This document shows, in pieces, positions 9,634 through 19,273 of a stretch of DNA of 64,000 nt. The notes below the pieces were generated by a model that saw only the letters and a list, made by a program, of their open reading frames with translations, had not been told where the DNA came from and ran no database searches. Within the stretch, counting starts at the first letter, position 1. Each line of letters opens with the position of its first letter. A program made the position numbers and the translations under genes. The stretch is from Triatoma infestans (Eukaryota > Arthropoda > Insecta > Hemiptera > Reduviidae): NCBI GenBank assembly GCA_011037195.1, contig JAAEAF010002786.1, positions 62,001-126,000 on the forward strand, written 5' to 3'.

Positions 9634-10477
9634 AAAAAAAATCTGGTGTGAAACACTCACACAACTTTCTCTTACTCCAGTACTCAAAATTATAATTGAC
9701 AAATTTTATAGTTAGTGTACCAAATTTAATGAAATTCGTCGAAAAGTGAAAACACTGTCCAGTAAAACTGTCCGGATTACTAATTTCCTTGAAACTCGGA
9801 ATTTGGGTCATATATTAATTTCTAGTTATTTCAATTTGGATGACAGAATTGTATAATCAACTGTGATAGCATTTTAAAGAAAAACATAACCCTCCTCCCC
9901 CAAAAGTCCCCTTAAATGAATTTATCAGGGGAAAAGTTTCAAATAAAAGTTGTAGCTCTTTATATGTATAGTTAACAACGCTGGTTTAAAGAAAATCGTT
10001 GGAGCCATTTTCGAGAAATACCAGAAAACTGAAAATTATATTTCAGTAAAAACGCACTTCCGGTTATCTATTTTTTTTCAAACTCGGAATTTCAACAACA
10101 TATTTAATTCTAATTAACATTATTTAGATGACAGAATTGTCTAATATACTGAAACAGCATTAAGATGAAAACCTAACCCGCCCCTCCCCCCAGAAGTGCC
10201 CTTAAATGAATTTTCCTGGAGAAATGTTTCAAATAAAAGTTATAGCTCTTTGTATGTGTATGGATATATCACGTTTAAAGAAAATCTTCGGAGCCATTTT
10301 TGAGAAAATTGCAAAAACGTAAAAAAAACAACTAGTAAGTGGTACTCCGGGTTGAGGAATATTTGACACATAACGCACCGTCAGATCCCATGGTGATACC
10401 TAAACGTAATATCAAGTTTGAACTTTCTACGATTTTTCGTTTTTGAGCTATGCTGTTCACATACATACACACACACA

Positions 10478-10516
<39 letters not shown>

Positions 10517-10655
10517 CACACAGACCATTCGCTAAAAACCACTTTTTTGGACTCAGGGGACCTCAAAACGGATATTTCCGGTGAAAACTCGATATCGAAA
10601 ATTTGACACGATTACAATACTTCCTCTTACTAGGAGTAAGAGAAAGTAAAAAACT
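9634..10655 (+). repeat. RptA, best full-length copy (about 1.0 kb)
   Basis: The unit starts with 'TCTGGTGTGAAACACTCACA' and ends 'GGAGTAAGAGAAAGTAAAAA'. ACTTTCTCTTACTCC (9664-9678) near the start has its exact reverse complement near the end (10633-10647). The end also has the hairpin CTCTTACT-AG-GAGTAAGAG. Within it, about 9740-10015 and 10030-10310 are diverged direct copies (period about 285 bp, both with 'GTTTCAAATAAAAGTT'). A (CA)n tract follows at 10461-10523, then 'TATTTCCGGTGAAAACTCG'. No coding capacity is seen; open frames overlapping it are chance. At least 18 more copies or pieces lie in this window in both orientations. It is non-autonomous; the class is uncertain. Confidence 0.8.
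10461..10523 (+). repeat. (CA)n microsatellite inside RptA
   Basis: About 60 bp of CA dinucleotides with single interruptions (ACAGAC, CAACAC). It occupies the same place in RptA as CA tracts in other copies. It creates long cysteine/valine or threonine/histidine open frames that are not genes. Confidence 0.95.
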
Positions 10656-12597
10656 GATTAAACGTTTAGTTCCCCTAACGGTGGAATCGTGGAACTGAAA
10701 AACCTATTCTGTCAAACTCGCTTTACCAGTTAATCGATTTTATTGGTTTTTCATATTTTCGAAAATATATTTAATTGTCCAGAGTTCTATGTAATTATCA
10801 GAACCATACTGTTTCAAAATATCAATTTAGAGGGTAACCTGCGGTCACGCTCCTACAGAAATTCCCCAAAAATAATTGTTTTAAATAAATGTTAGGGAAT
10901 TGCATAATATGCTAGTATAGCATATGAAATTAAGAAAATCGTTAAAGCTTTCTACAAGAAAAACGCTAAAAAAAACACAAAACAGTACTTTGCACTTTCG
11001 GTTGAAGGATTTTGACAGAGATCGTTGGATCACACAGTGGTATACGCTATACGTCAGTTGTGAAAGTTTTGGCTTAATAAAAATACACATTGATAAACAA
11101 AACCAAGACCACATTATCTCCAAGACAATGTGTGATAGGAGGTTATATCAAACAAAATATGCAGAGATTGCTTCAATTCGGAAATGTAATTTAATTAACT
11201 ACTCACATGTTTCTTGGATTATAATAAAACGTTTACGCTTACATCGCCAAATTATTGTTGTATTGCACTAAAAGTGCCAAAATCAATTTTTTCAAAACAA
11301 CCTAGTGTTAATCATTTCCAAAAACAATCCAATCATATAAGTATATCAAAAATAAATCTGACAAAACGTTTACAGTTTAAAAAAATCAGATGAAGGAAGT
11401 ACCACATAATTGATCTAACAAGGCTAAAAATAGATGCTGTTTGCTTTGTCCAGAGCATCTATATAAAGTGGAATTCCACAAATGGTAAAGTAAGCATTAC
11501 ATTATATCTATATAGGAAGCGAGGCTGACGACTTGATTTCAAGAAATCATTGTCTGTGTGTTATGCGTTATTAGTTCTCAGAAAGATGACCTCTCTTATA
11601 TTATTGGTGTTTAATGAATGAAGATGTTGCTAAAAAAGTCGAAATCTTCTACTACCTAGAAGATCTGTTTTGGTTCTCTTGGATCTCGTGGTCCCACACT
11701 GAATATTGTCGTCCTTAAAGTGGTATAGTGTGCAAGTGTTCGGGTGTGTGTGTGATACGTGGTGAGCTAGTGACTGCTTTCCATCAACTATTTCTCAGGT
11801 CCTGTGACTGAATGTTGGGGTTGATACTTTTAAAACCCCAACGCTTGTTAGCGTTGTTGTTAGATAGGATGTTAGTGATGCCAAGATTTCTAAAGAAGTG
11901 GCTGACAACTTCCCCCTAAAGAGGAGTTGATTATTTTATGATGCTGCTCAAATATCTAAATACTATTCCAATTTTATAAAGTAAATAAATAGCTGTTTCA
12001 GATCCAAAATCTTTCATGTTGAATTTACAACCCAAATGCTCACTAAATATAAATGAAGTGAAGGCATAAAATGCACAACAGAGAATTCAAACAGTAGATT
12101 GTATTATCTTAAAGTTGCTTTTAAATGCAAATAATACATTTGCTTGTATTTTAGCCTTAATTCCTTTACAATTTGAAACACCAAATAGTAAAATAAAAAT
12201 AAAATAAAACTTCCTCTTTCTTTATGTTTGAGCGGAAAGAATGGGTCCGTAGGCGGTGGTGATACTGCTAGAGTGTTGCGCATTTAAAATTCTAATTGCC
12301 TCCATTCTTGTCTATACGGCACACTTTTGTGATGTTTCACTTATACAAACACATAGCAAGATAAAATTAAATAAACCGAATAAAATAAGTAAATACTAAC
12401 ATAGAAGAGACAAATAGAAGTAACCAATAAAATTCATAAGAAACTCAGTTACATTTCTATTATTTCTTAAAAATAATAAATAATAGATTACCAATTTTCT
12501 CTGAAAGTTTTTCGTGTTAAAAAGAAAATTCTGAAAGAATTTACTGTTTGAAACTTGTTTTTTTTTTCAAAATAATGTTTGATGCATATATGTATTA
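10656..12597. other. unassigned AT-rich DNA
   Basis: No gene is supported. About 10720-11010 still resembles decayed RptA (for example 'CGGTTGAAGGATTTTGACAG' at 10999-11018). A 115-residue open frame at 10924-11271 overlaps that relic and has no recognisable domain. From 11450 to 11880 there is less AT-rich sequence with 'TGTGTTCGGGTGTGTGTGTG'-like tracts but no coding or promoter signal I trust. Confidence 0.4.
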
Positions 12598-12601
12598 GTT
12601 A
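12598..12601 (+). repeat. 4-bp target-site duplication GTTA (left)
   Basis: GTTA directly before the TGTTA terminus of the MITE; the partner is at 13113-13116. A 4-bp match alone is weak, but it sits exactly at both inverted ends. Confidence 0.6.
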
Positions 12602-13112
12602 TGTTAGCGGTAAAGTATGAAATTAGGCATTCTAATAGAATGCCTAGGCATTTTATAGATTACCTAAAAACGTTAGGCAATGCGTAGCATTTACCCCATT
12701 TCTCTTATTTGCCTAGGCATTCTATAGAATGCCAATGGAGAAGCAGGCAAAGTAACCTTCCCAGTACAGCTAGTTCGTTAGGTTATGTGTTCAGGTTGTA
12801 CCGTGTGGTTTATGGTTCTAATGATGGATAAAAATGCGTTTCGTTGCCGTTTTGAGGACGAACTGCGGAAAAGAAGAAATACTACAGCAAGGGATAGTGT
12901 ATTTTTAATAGACGAATGTTACCAGCTAATTATATAGATATAGTTTTTAAGCCTTTCCATACTTTGCCTAAGACGACGTAGACATTCTATAGATGCCTTG
13001 ACCAGGTATGAAATAAAAAGGATATTTCTTACTTTGCCTAAAGTAGCTTGGTATTATATGAAATGCCTAGGCCTTTTATAGAATACCTGAATTTCATACT
13101 TTGCCGATAACA
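12602..13112. mobile_element. Ginger-like non-autonomous transposon (511 bp)
   Basis: The ends are inverted repeats. The left starts TGTTAGCGGTAAAGTATGAA, and the right read inward is TGTTATCGGCAAAGTATGAA. They continue through 'AGGCATTCTA' and 'CCTAGGCATT' motifs for about 60 bp. Termini of the form TGTNR with a 4-bp target duplication (GTTA) are what is described for Ginger DNA transposons, which encode a retrovirus-like integrase. The interior holds an N-terminal piece of a KRBA2-like protein (12823-12939), which supports that origin. The arms contain further small palindromes such as GGCATTCTA-TAGAATGCC. A second, interrupted copy lies at 58250-58700. Confidence 0.6.
12823..12939 (+). pseudogene. 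N-terminal fragment of KRBA2-like integrase protein
   Basis: A 38-codon open frame from ATGATGGAT to TAG. It begins MMDKNAFRCRFEDELRKRR, followed by 'NTTARDSVFLIDECYQLI'. The pattern 'F...FE.EL.KRR......RD.FL....Y..I' is the N-terminus of insect 'KRAB-A domain-containing protein 2-like' and SCAND3-like proteins, which derive from Ginger/gypsy-type integrases. The integrase zinc finger and D,D,E core are absent. The fragment sits inside the 511-bp TIR element, as expected of an internally deleted transposon. Similarity is recalled from memory and should be tested. Confidence 0.5.
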
Positions 13113-14455
13113 GTTATACGAATTCTATGTAAAGATGTAACGTTTTATAAAATTAGTTAGTCCCCAAACATCCGAAGTTCTGCAATATATATATATATAA
13201 CACTCTATTTCTATTATTCATATTTACTTAAATATATAAAGTGCGACTAAATATCTTGAACATCGAAATGAGTGCGCTAGAAGCGGTGTAAAGTCAAAGT
13301 AGACATACATATTTGAGATAATATTAGGAAGGTAGCTTGTTTACTTACTATATTAGCGCAGGTTAGTGTTTACTCCTGTTTGGGTTAATTTGTTTTATAT
13401 TAAAAGTATATTTTTTAAATATTTTTTTTTTTTTACATTTCATCTGTTTTAAATAATACTTAGTACTTTATATACTTGGTACTTCCCAGAAGTATATAGA
13501 ATTTTGAACCTTGTATACTCGATGTCTTTCGTACTATTTCGTCCCAAATCTGACAAGGTTCAAAAAATTGTCTTCGACCGACATTCTTATTCGACTTGCT
13601 CTCACTGTAGTTAATACAGTAATTATAATATACTGATAAATTGTCTTAAAAAACTTGAAATTTCGGCCCAATGTTTTTTGCCTTTAACAATACACATGGC
13701 GCGCGGGAATTATTTTAATTCCACACACACACACACTTCCGTCTATATGTCCCTACACCTTTATAGTTGATATATACAGTTACAGGCGAAGAAGGTTTAC
13801 CACATTAAATGTAATCCCTTCGTTTCGGTTATTGTTATATTAAAAAAAGGAAATAGAACTAAAAACAATATAGGTCTTTTAGTTCGCACTGGATTTGACT
13901 GTATGATATGAATTTGTGCCAATAGGGCTATATTAGGAGTTTCTAGAGCAATCGAAGCATTGTAAAAGATCCTTAGAAGATTACGTCATCATTATAGATC
14001 TTGTTTCGACGCTTGCTGTTTTCTCCCCAATCTAACCCAGAATAATAGTGTTGACGTAAACTACTTCATCCTGTGCTATCACAAGACTGTGCTAGGAATC
14101 CTCTACCATCTCTGCTCATAGCCTCTAAATGTCCGTCGGCTTATGCCAAAATCATGCTGAATCCATTCAAGATAACTATTCCTAATTGTTTGTATTAAAA
14201 TAATAAGACTATTGAGTATTATGCTTTTTAATCTCATAGGAATTTTCCTTTTCTATCTGGCCTGTAGATCATGTCCAAAATAAAAGTTAGACGACTAAAA
14301 GGAATGAATTAAAATTATAGTAGTGGTATCGATATTTGTCTGTTGTCTGTTTTATATGTTGACTTTGTTGGTTTGATAAAATGATATGTTCCTGCTAGTC
14401 TGCCAATATTTTATGTAGGTTGGTGGCAGATGGAATTAAATGAATAATTTTATTT
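13113..14455. other. AT-rich DNA, no gene seen
   Basis: Begins with the right GTTA duplication (13113-13116). It holds a short (CA)n at 13722-13736 and T-runs at 13420-13440. 'TTAGAAGATTACGTCATCA' (13974-13992) is echoed at 62978-62996, hinting at another diverged repeat. No coding or RNA gene is visible. Confidence 0.4.
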
Positions 14456-14461
14456 TTATTT

Positions 14462-14672
14462 ATAGCGCGTCAACATCTATGGTAATTGGCGCCCGGAGCC
14501 TACTCAGAACACTCCCGGCCTCCAAACAGTGCTCTCATACAAACAACACAGTCCCATCACTGGACAATGAGCTCTAGAGACTCCTAGGAAGAAAAAATAT
14601 AAGGTTAACACAGCTGGACTCGAACCCGGGACCTCCGCGTGGGAGTCCAGTACGCTAACCGCTTTTCCCTTC
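14462..14672 (-). mobile_element. tRNA-derived SINE, copy 1
   Basis: On the minus strand it opens with a tRNA-like head: an A-box-like 'AGCGGTTAGCGTACTGGAC', then a B box 'GGTTCGAGTCC' (about 14613-14623). A body shared with the copy at 21695-21888 follows ('GGAGTCTCTAGAGC', 'GGCGCCAATTACC', 'GTTGACGCGC'). The pol III promoter boxes lie inside the element. It ends in an A/T-rich tail on the low-coordinate side. No clear target duplication was found, so this copy is older than the other. Confidence 0.75.
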
Positions 14673-14879
14673 CCGTATTAATTAATAAATAATATTATAA
14701 ATATTTAATAATCTTTTATAAATAATTAAAATTCTTTCCATTTTTAATAAGTATTGTATAATTTAAAATAGTATCCAAATCGTCAGACCTTAAAATTATA
14801 AGATGTTTAGAAGGCATTTCTTTTTTAAAGAAAAAAAGATTTTTTTTAAAGATTTCAAAGAAGTTTTTTAAAGAAAAAT

Positions 14880-15000
14880 TCGTGTCCTTCTTCAGGATCT
14901 CTTTAGGGTATGAATACGTTGAGACTGTGAATCGTTCATTTCCTTTCTACCCTAAAGAGCTCCTGAAGAAGGTCAACTAATGATACCTAAAACATAGAGC
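14880..15000. repeat. inverted repeat with degraded hammerhead-like core
   Basis: CCTTCTTCAGGATCTCTTTA (14886-14905) is the inverse of 'TAAAGAGCTCCTGAAGAAGG' (14953-14972), extending to a 25-bp arm with a 37-bp loop. CTGAAGA at 14963-14969 fits CUGANGA. It is followed by AAGGT...ACCT as a possible stem II, but GAAA reads TAAAA. It is probably a decayed member of the ribozyme-bearing arms. Confidence 0.4.
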
Positions 15001-15100
15001 ACGTAAAGAATTTTTTTTCTTAAAAAAACTCCTCTGGCTATGACCGAATCTCCTTATTTATTATGTAATTTGCCTGACCAACAAAAATTGACTTTAGAAA

Positions 15101-15136
15101 GTGAAGAGGCTCATTGCAATATGGGTGAAACGTCGG
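15101..15136 (+). ncRNA. hammerhead-like motif, family C (degraded)
   Basis: GTGAAGA, then GCTCA-loop-TGGGT as stem II (with wobble pairs), then GAAACGTCGG. It shares the loop TTGCAATA with 59163-59198 and 38101-38140. The first core base is changed (C3 to G), so it is unlikely to be active. Confidence 0.4.
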
Positions 15137-15324
15137 TTTCTAGCAAACCACTGAGGCGGTCTCAACCGGAAACTCAAGCTAGCTTTTCATGAAAATGGCC
15201 GCGAAAACCTAAAAGATCACAATATGAATATAGTTAGCAACTTGATCTGTATCTATCCAAATTACCTACTTTCCAAAATAGGAAATATTTATAATATTTC
15301 TACTTGTCCCAAATATCAACAATA

Positions 15325-15545
15325 TACATTTGGTATTTTATCCGTCGTAGCATGCACATTAATATTGTTCCTGACCGGTTTCGGATTTTCATCCATCGTC
15401 AGTTACCCTCACACAAGTTCGTGTAGAGAGTTTACTTCAACGTAATGTTTCTGTTACACTCACACTTATTGGTGTATATCAACCAATACGATATTACATT
15501 ACATTACACTCACACTTGTTGGACCCATCCACATATTCAACAACA
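15325..15545. mobile_element. ribozyme element, family B (single arm)
   Basis: The left arm 'TTTTATCCGTCGTAGCATGC' leads into a minus hammerhead-like core (15371-15402) and 'GTTCGTGTAGAGAGTTTACT'. The inner part is shortened to a small palindrome (TTGGTGTATATCAACCAA, 15469-15486). The right end keeps 'GGACCCATCCACATATTC' but has lost the right-hand ribozyme. Confidence 0.6.
15371..15402 (-). ncRNA. hammerhead-like ribozyme motif (family B)
   Basis: Identical over the whole 32 bases to the minus-strand core at 7521-7552: CTGACGA, stem II TGGAT-GAA-AATCC, GAAA and CCGGTC. All invariant core bases are kept. Identity between copies about 8 kb apart, whose flanks differ, argues for recent common origin or constraint on this segment. 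Confidence 0.65.
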
Positions 15546-17349
15546 CATTTGTATAATGAACAGATCTTGGACATTCACCTTCCAGAAATGCTAAGAGAAA
15601 CTATATTTACTAAACGTTCGCTTCATTTCAATTTTTTATAGAATTTAACATTTATATTTACGTATAACTTCATGTTGTTCTTGACAATTTCAAGACACGG
15701 CAGGTGTTGCTTATATATCACTAAATCCATGGTTTTTTAAAAGATTGACTTTTATATTCGCAATTTGGTTCCTGCAAATTTAAAGTAAATTTTAATTTTA
15801 CAAATAGGAAAATTAGCTGCAGTATAAATTATTGATAAAGTAGTGGAAGGATTTTTACGTGAAGAAGAAAACTGAATATTTTACTACCTACTTTGCAATT
15901 ATAGTCATATTTCCTTTTTACTCTATGCAGTTGTGATCTAATAAATTGGACATGATAAATAATGCGTATGCGTTAAATAACTTGAATATATATGCAGTGG
16001 AATTAAATTCTTCTAGAGGAGTAGACGACTTTTAATTGAGTGCTCACTTTTCTTAGTGTGTTCCAGATTTACGACTGCTTGTTTTATGATTAACTATCTT
16101 GTGGTAGGAACGGAGGAACTCTCTGTACTGCTCCAGTAATGAAGAGTAAAGATTGCCTCCCCTTTCGGCACACTTGAAGTTCACCTCCTTTCTTGCAGCT
16201 CTTGTACACTTTGGACTAGAGCAAAGTAGAAGAGAGAGAGAGAGATGGAGAGAAAGTGTGGGAGGCTTAGTGAGGAGCCAACCAACTTCGGCACCTAACT
16301 TAGGCTATAATTTTCTACATGTAACATTAACTTGTAAAGCCCCTTGTGGTTGGTTGGCCTGGTGTCCTCATTGCATGCAAGGCAAACAACCACGAAATGG
16401 TAATGGAATAGTGTTGTAAGAAGTAAGAAACAGGAAATTGGTTTAAGAAATGTTGCAAAACTGAGCGCATACAAAACTTGCACAACTACTACAAGACTTC
16501 GTCTTCATTATTATCTGTAAGTAGGAGAAGTGCAAGAATGGTTTTTACGCTTTTATTCGGATTGTCTGTGCTTTTAAATTAGTGTTTTAAATAGATAAAT
16601 ATATACCATTGTCTTGTTACATATAGATACATGGTGAACTAGAGTTTGCCTGTGTTTAGGCCCCATGTAGTTGCACCATTTCTGTGGCTGCAATTTGTGG
16701 AAGTCAGTACAAGTGTTGATCGTCTTTTAAACTGTACCAAGAACGCTCTCTTACAAACAGCCAAGAACACGGAAGAAGCAGCTAGCTCACTTCTTCTTAA
16801 GAGCTTTCAGCACTCCTATAACGTTAAGAGTAACTAAATATTTAATACAAATTGCTAGTTCAATCATTATTCCTCAACTAGAATTCTGAAAATTTCAAAA
16901 TTTCTTGCCGCATTTTGTTCTGTACTTTTTTAATCCGATTTGCGTGACATTTCAGCAGGTTTCTTCTATCCAACGAATCACCTATCCTTTCTATTCTTCT
17001 ACCTATTCACTTTCTGTAATGACGTTTTTTCAATTGAATTTCCATCATACATGCTCCGGGGAGATATATGACCATTTGCCATTATATGTCCTTTTAATAT
17101 TAGCACCATTACTTATTCAATGTCAATTAAGTAGTTAGAATGTTTAATTTCATAGCCGCAGCTATTCTTAATGTTTGGAATACTCCTTAAGTAGATATCA
17201 GGTGTTTATTTGGAGAGACAAGAAGCTGCTCTTTCTTGCAACTTTCTTTTACCTAGAAAGTGCCGCAATTGCAAAATTACGCTCTTTTTGTATCCATAGC
17301 ACAGTTAGTTGGTCCGCAACAGTGGAAATCATATGAGAATCTGAAACAT
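15546..17349. other. no recognisable gene or repeat
   Basis: AT-rich with a GA-rich patch at 16230-16262. Open frames of 60-90 residues (16153-16419, 16646-16837, 16905-17138) have no recognisable domain or codon pattern, and I do not call them genes. Confidence 0.4.
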
Positions 17350-17859
17350 GCTTCTATTCATCAGAGATATTTTCCGTGATAGCCTACTTCTTTTTGTGGT
17401 CATCGACCGGTTTCGGGCGTTCGCCCATCATCAGGATGCTTTTTGTCAAACATGTGATAACATAAATTTGCGCAGAGTAAATTTAGTTGATTCGCTGGTC
17501 CTTTAAATGTTTTATAGGGGCTTAAATAGGGAGGGATGATGGTACCTGAGTGGGAAAGACCACATGTTTCGGTTTTTAAAGGGGGCATATTGTACCCTTT
17601 AAAAATGGAAGCACCCAACACGTGGGAGTTTTAACTTAGACTACGTATTTTGAGGAGATTTACTTTATAATGAATTATCCATACTATCTTACTATTATTT
17701 TTATTAATTTTTAATAGCGTGAAATAACAGTGTGTCAGCCGTGGGCTGTTACTGACAAGAAATGATAAAATACGAGCTGAATGATCGTAACCGGTCGATG
17801 AAAAACAGGCTATCACGGAAAATATCTCTGAAGCTTTCCAGCTCTGCGGAACCAACCAT
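17350..17859. mobile_element. ribozyme element, family A (about 510 bp)
   Basis: Left terminus 'CATCAGAGATATTTTCCGTG' and right terminus 'CACGGAAAATATCTCTGAAG' are inverted. The arms continue through 'ATAGCCTACTTC' and 'GTCATCGACCGGT'. A perfect hammerhead-like core lies in the left arm (17405-17434). The right arm has a decayed one ('CTGAATGATCGTAACCGGTC', 17775-17794). About 340 bp of unrelated middle sequence has no coding similarity. The outer 'GCTCTGCGGAACCAACCA' (17842-17859) is also the outer part of the element at 58319-58538. Confidence 0.65.
17405..17434 (-). ncRNA. hammerhead-like ribozyme motif (family A, canonical core)
   Basis: Minus strand CTGATGA (17434-17428), stem II T-GGGC-GAAC-GCCC, GAAA (17414-17411), then CCGGTCGATGACC. 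The core matches the hammerhead consensus at every invariant base and stem II has four perfect G-C pairs. ACCGGU after GAA is a six-base palindrome suited to dimeric stem III. 'GATGACC' may pair back with the sequence before CUGAUGA as stem I. Confidence 0.7.
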
Positions 17860-18015
17860 GCCATGCTACGGAAAACGAAAAAATCTTATATAAATTTTTT
17901 TTTTCTATTACATCCATCCTTGGTTCTTTTGCCAATTATACCATATGAAGGACATCCCAACAATATCATGCCGCCATATACTTTGAGAACACTGCCAGAA
18001 CTCCTGCCCAAACTA

Positions 18016-19271
18016 CGAGGGTTACTCATTAAGCAACGAGACAAATCGCTGTAGCTCAGAAACGATTTGTTTAATCAATACAATAGTTTCATTCGTCAAG
18101 TTGGCATCCTTGTACTTAGTTTCTCATCATCTGTTCGGAGTATTTGGTAAGCTAACCTCTAATATATTCAGTTAACAATGGCGAGTCCGTTCGAGCATTG
18201 CACCTCGGAAGAACAACGCTCAGTGATTAGAATTTTAGTTACAGAAGGCATCAAAGGTAGTGAAATCCAAGAAAGAATGCTGAAGTGTATGGGAATAATT
18301 GTTTGAACCGTTCGAACGTTTACAAATGGGTAGAACTATTTAAAAATGGCTGTGTAAGTGTCTGTGACGAGCAACGAAGTGGGCGACCGGTTGAAGTTGC
18401 AACTTCTTCCTTCGAATCTCGCATTAACGCGTTGATTCAGGATAGCTGAAGAAGTGCACACAAGTGTTGGAATTGTCCAAACATTATTCAGAATAAGATG
18501 CAGTACAAGAAAACTTGTGCAAGATGGGTTTCAAGACAACTTATGGACGACAAAGAATCCAGATTTCAAATCCGTGTACAGCTGAAAGAACGATGTTCAA
18601 TTCAAAAAGAAATTTTTCAGTAGAATTGATGGATACACCATTTTGAGCCGGAGTCTAAGCGTCAAAGCCTTGAGTGGAAGAATACGGATTCTCCCACTCG
18701 AAAGAAATTCAAGACCCAGCCGTCTGCAGATAAAGTTATGCTTACAGTTATCTGGGATTCGCAGAGGCCTATTTAGTGTTACTATCTCGAAGATCAACGA
18801 ACCATCAACAGCTATACTACAGTGATATGCTCACAAACAATGTGAGGCCTGACATTTGAAAGAAAGGTTGTGGACTCGACTAAAGGCGTGATTATGCTTC
18901 ATGACAACGTGCTCCCACACGCGGCACAGTTAACTCAAGAAACACTTCAAAAAGGAGGGTGGGAGATCCTTCCACATCCCACCATACAGCACTGACCTCG
19001 TCTCATCGGACTTCCATTTGTTTGGGTCCCTAAAAGAGGTTCCACGTGGGAAACACTTTCAATGCAATGAAGAATGATTTTTATGAGGTGCAAAATTGAC
19101 TACGAGATCAATCCAAAGAATTTTATGCCAGAGGCATACACAAATTAGAAGAACGATGGGACAAGTGTATAAATGTTGCTGGGGATTAAGTTGAAAAGTA
19201 TCCACATTTTTGTATTGATTAAATAAATAGTTTTTGAGCTACAGCGATTTGTTCGGGCATAATGGGACGCC
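18016..19271 (+). mobile_element. mariner-type DNA transposon with TIRs
   Basis: A 1,256-bp element flanked by TA (18014-18015 and 19272-19273), the mariner target site. TIRs are visible: 'ACAAATCGCTGTAGCTCAGA' (18041-18060) against the reverse complement of 19234-19252 'TGAGCTACAGCGATTTGT'. They extend inward to 'TTTAATCAATACAA' and outward to the TA. The length is normal for mariner. The transposase inside is broken by several stops and deletions, so the copy is dead. Confidence 0.85.
18178..19222 (+). pseudogene. mariner transposase pseudogene (SETMAR-like)
   Basis: Starts MASPFEHCTSEEQRSVIRIL, the helix-turn-helix N-terminus of mariner transposases often labelled 'SETMAR-like' in insect genomes. 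'NRSNVYKWVELFKNG' and 'DEQRSGRPVEVATSSFESR' follow after a frameshift near 18300. The DDE/D catalytic region is readable: 'HFEPESKRQSLEWKNT' (18636-18683) after a damaged first-Asp block, then 'VIMLHDNVLPHAAQLTQ' (about 18889-18939) with the second Asp. Next is a frame-shifted 'DLVSSDFHLFGSLKE' (about 18994-19038) with the third Asp, spaced as in D34D. The end 'EERWDKCINVAGD' has TAA in place of a Tyr codon. At least four disruptions rule out function. Confidence 0.85.
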
Positions 19272-19273
19272 TA

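Noticed and set aside
10332..10606. Open frames rich in Cys/Val or Thr/His across the CA repeat
   Set aside because: They are translations of a (CA)n microsatellite inside a non-coding repeat. The same kind of frame appears wherever the tract occurs.
9634..10655. RptA as a classic Helitron
   Set aside because: The 3' end reads GAAAGTAAAAA after the hairpin, without the CTRR terminus, so the canonical Helitron call was not made; only a HINE-like resemblance is suggested.
10924..11271. 115-residue open frame as a small host gene
   Set aside because: Its first part overlaps decayed RptA words such as 'GGTTGAAGGATTTTGACAG', and no domain or splice context is seen.
14600..14672. tRNA gene on the minus strand
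   Set aside because: The A and B boxes belong to a SINE head. The body continues with a sequence shared with 21695-21888, and no functional cloverleaf anticodon arm could be defined.
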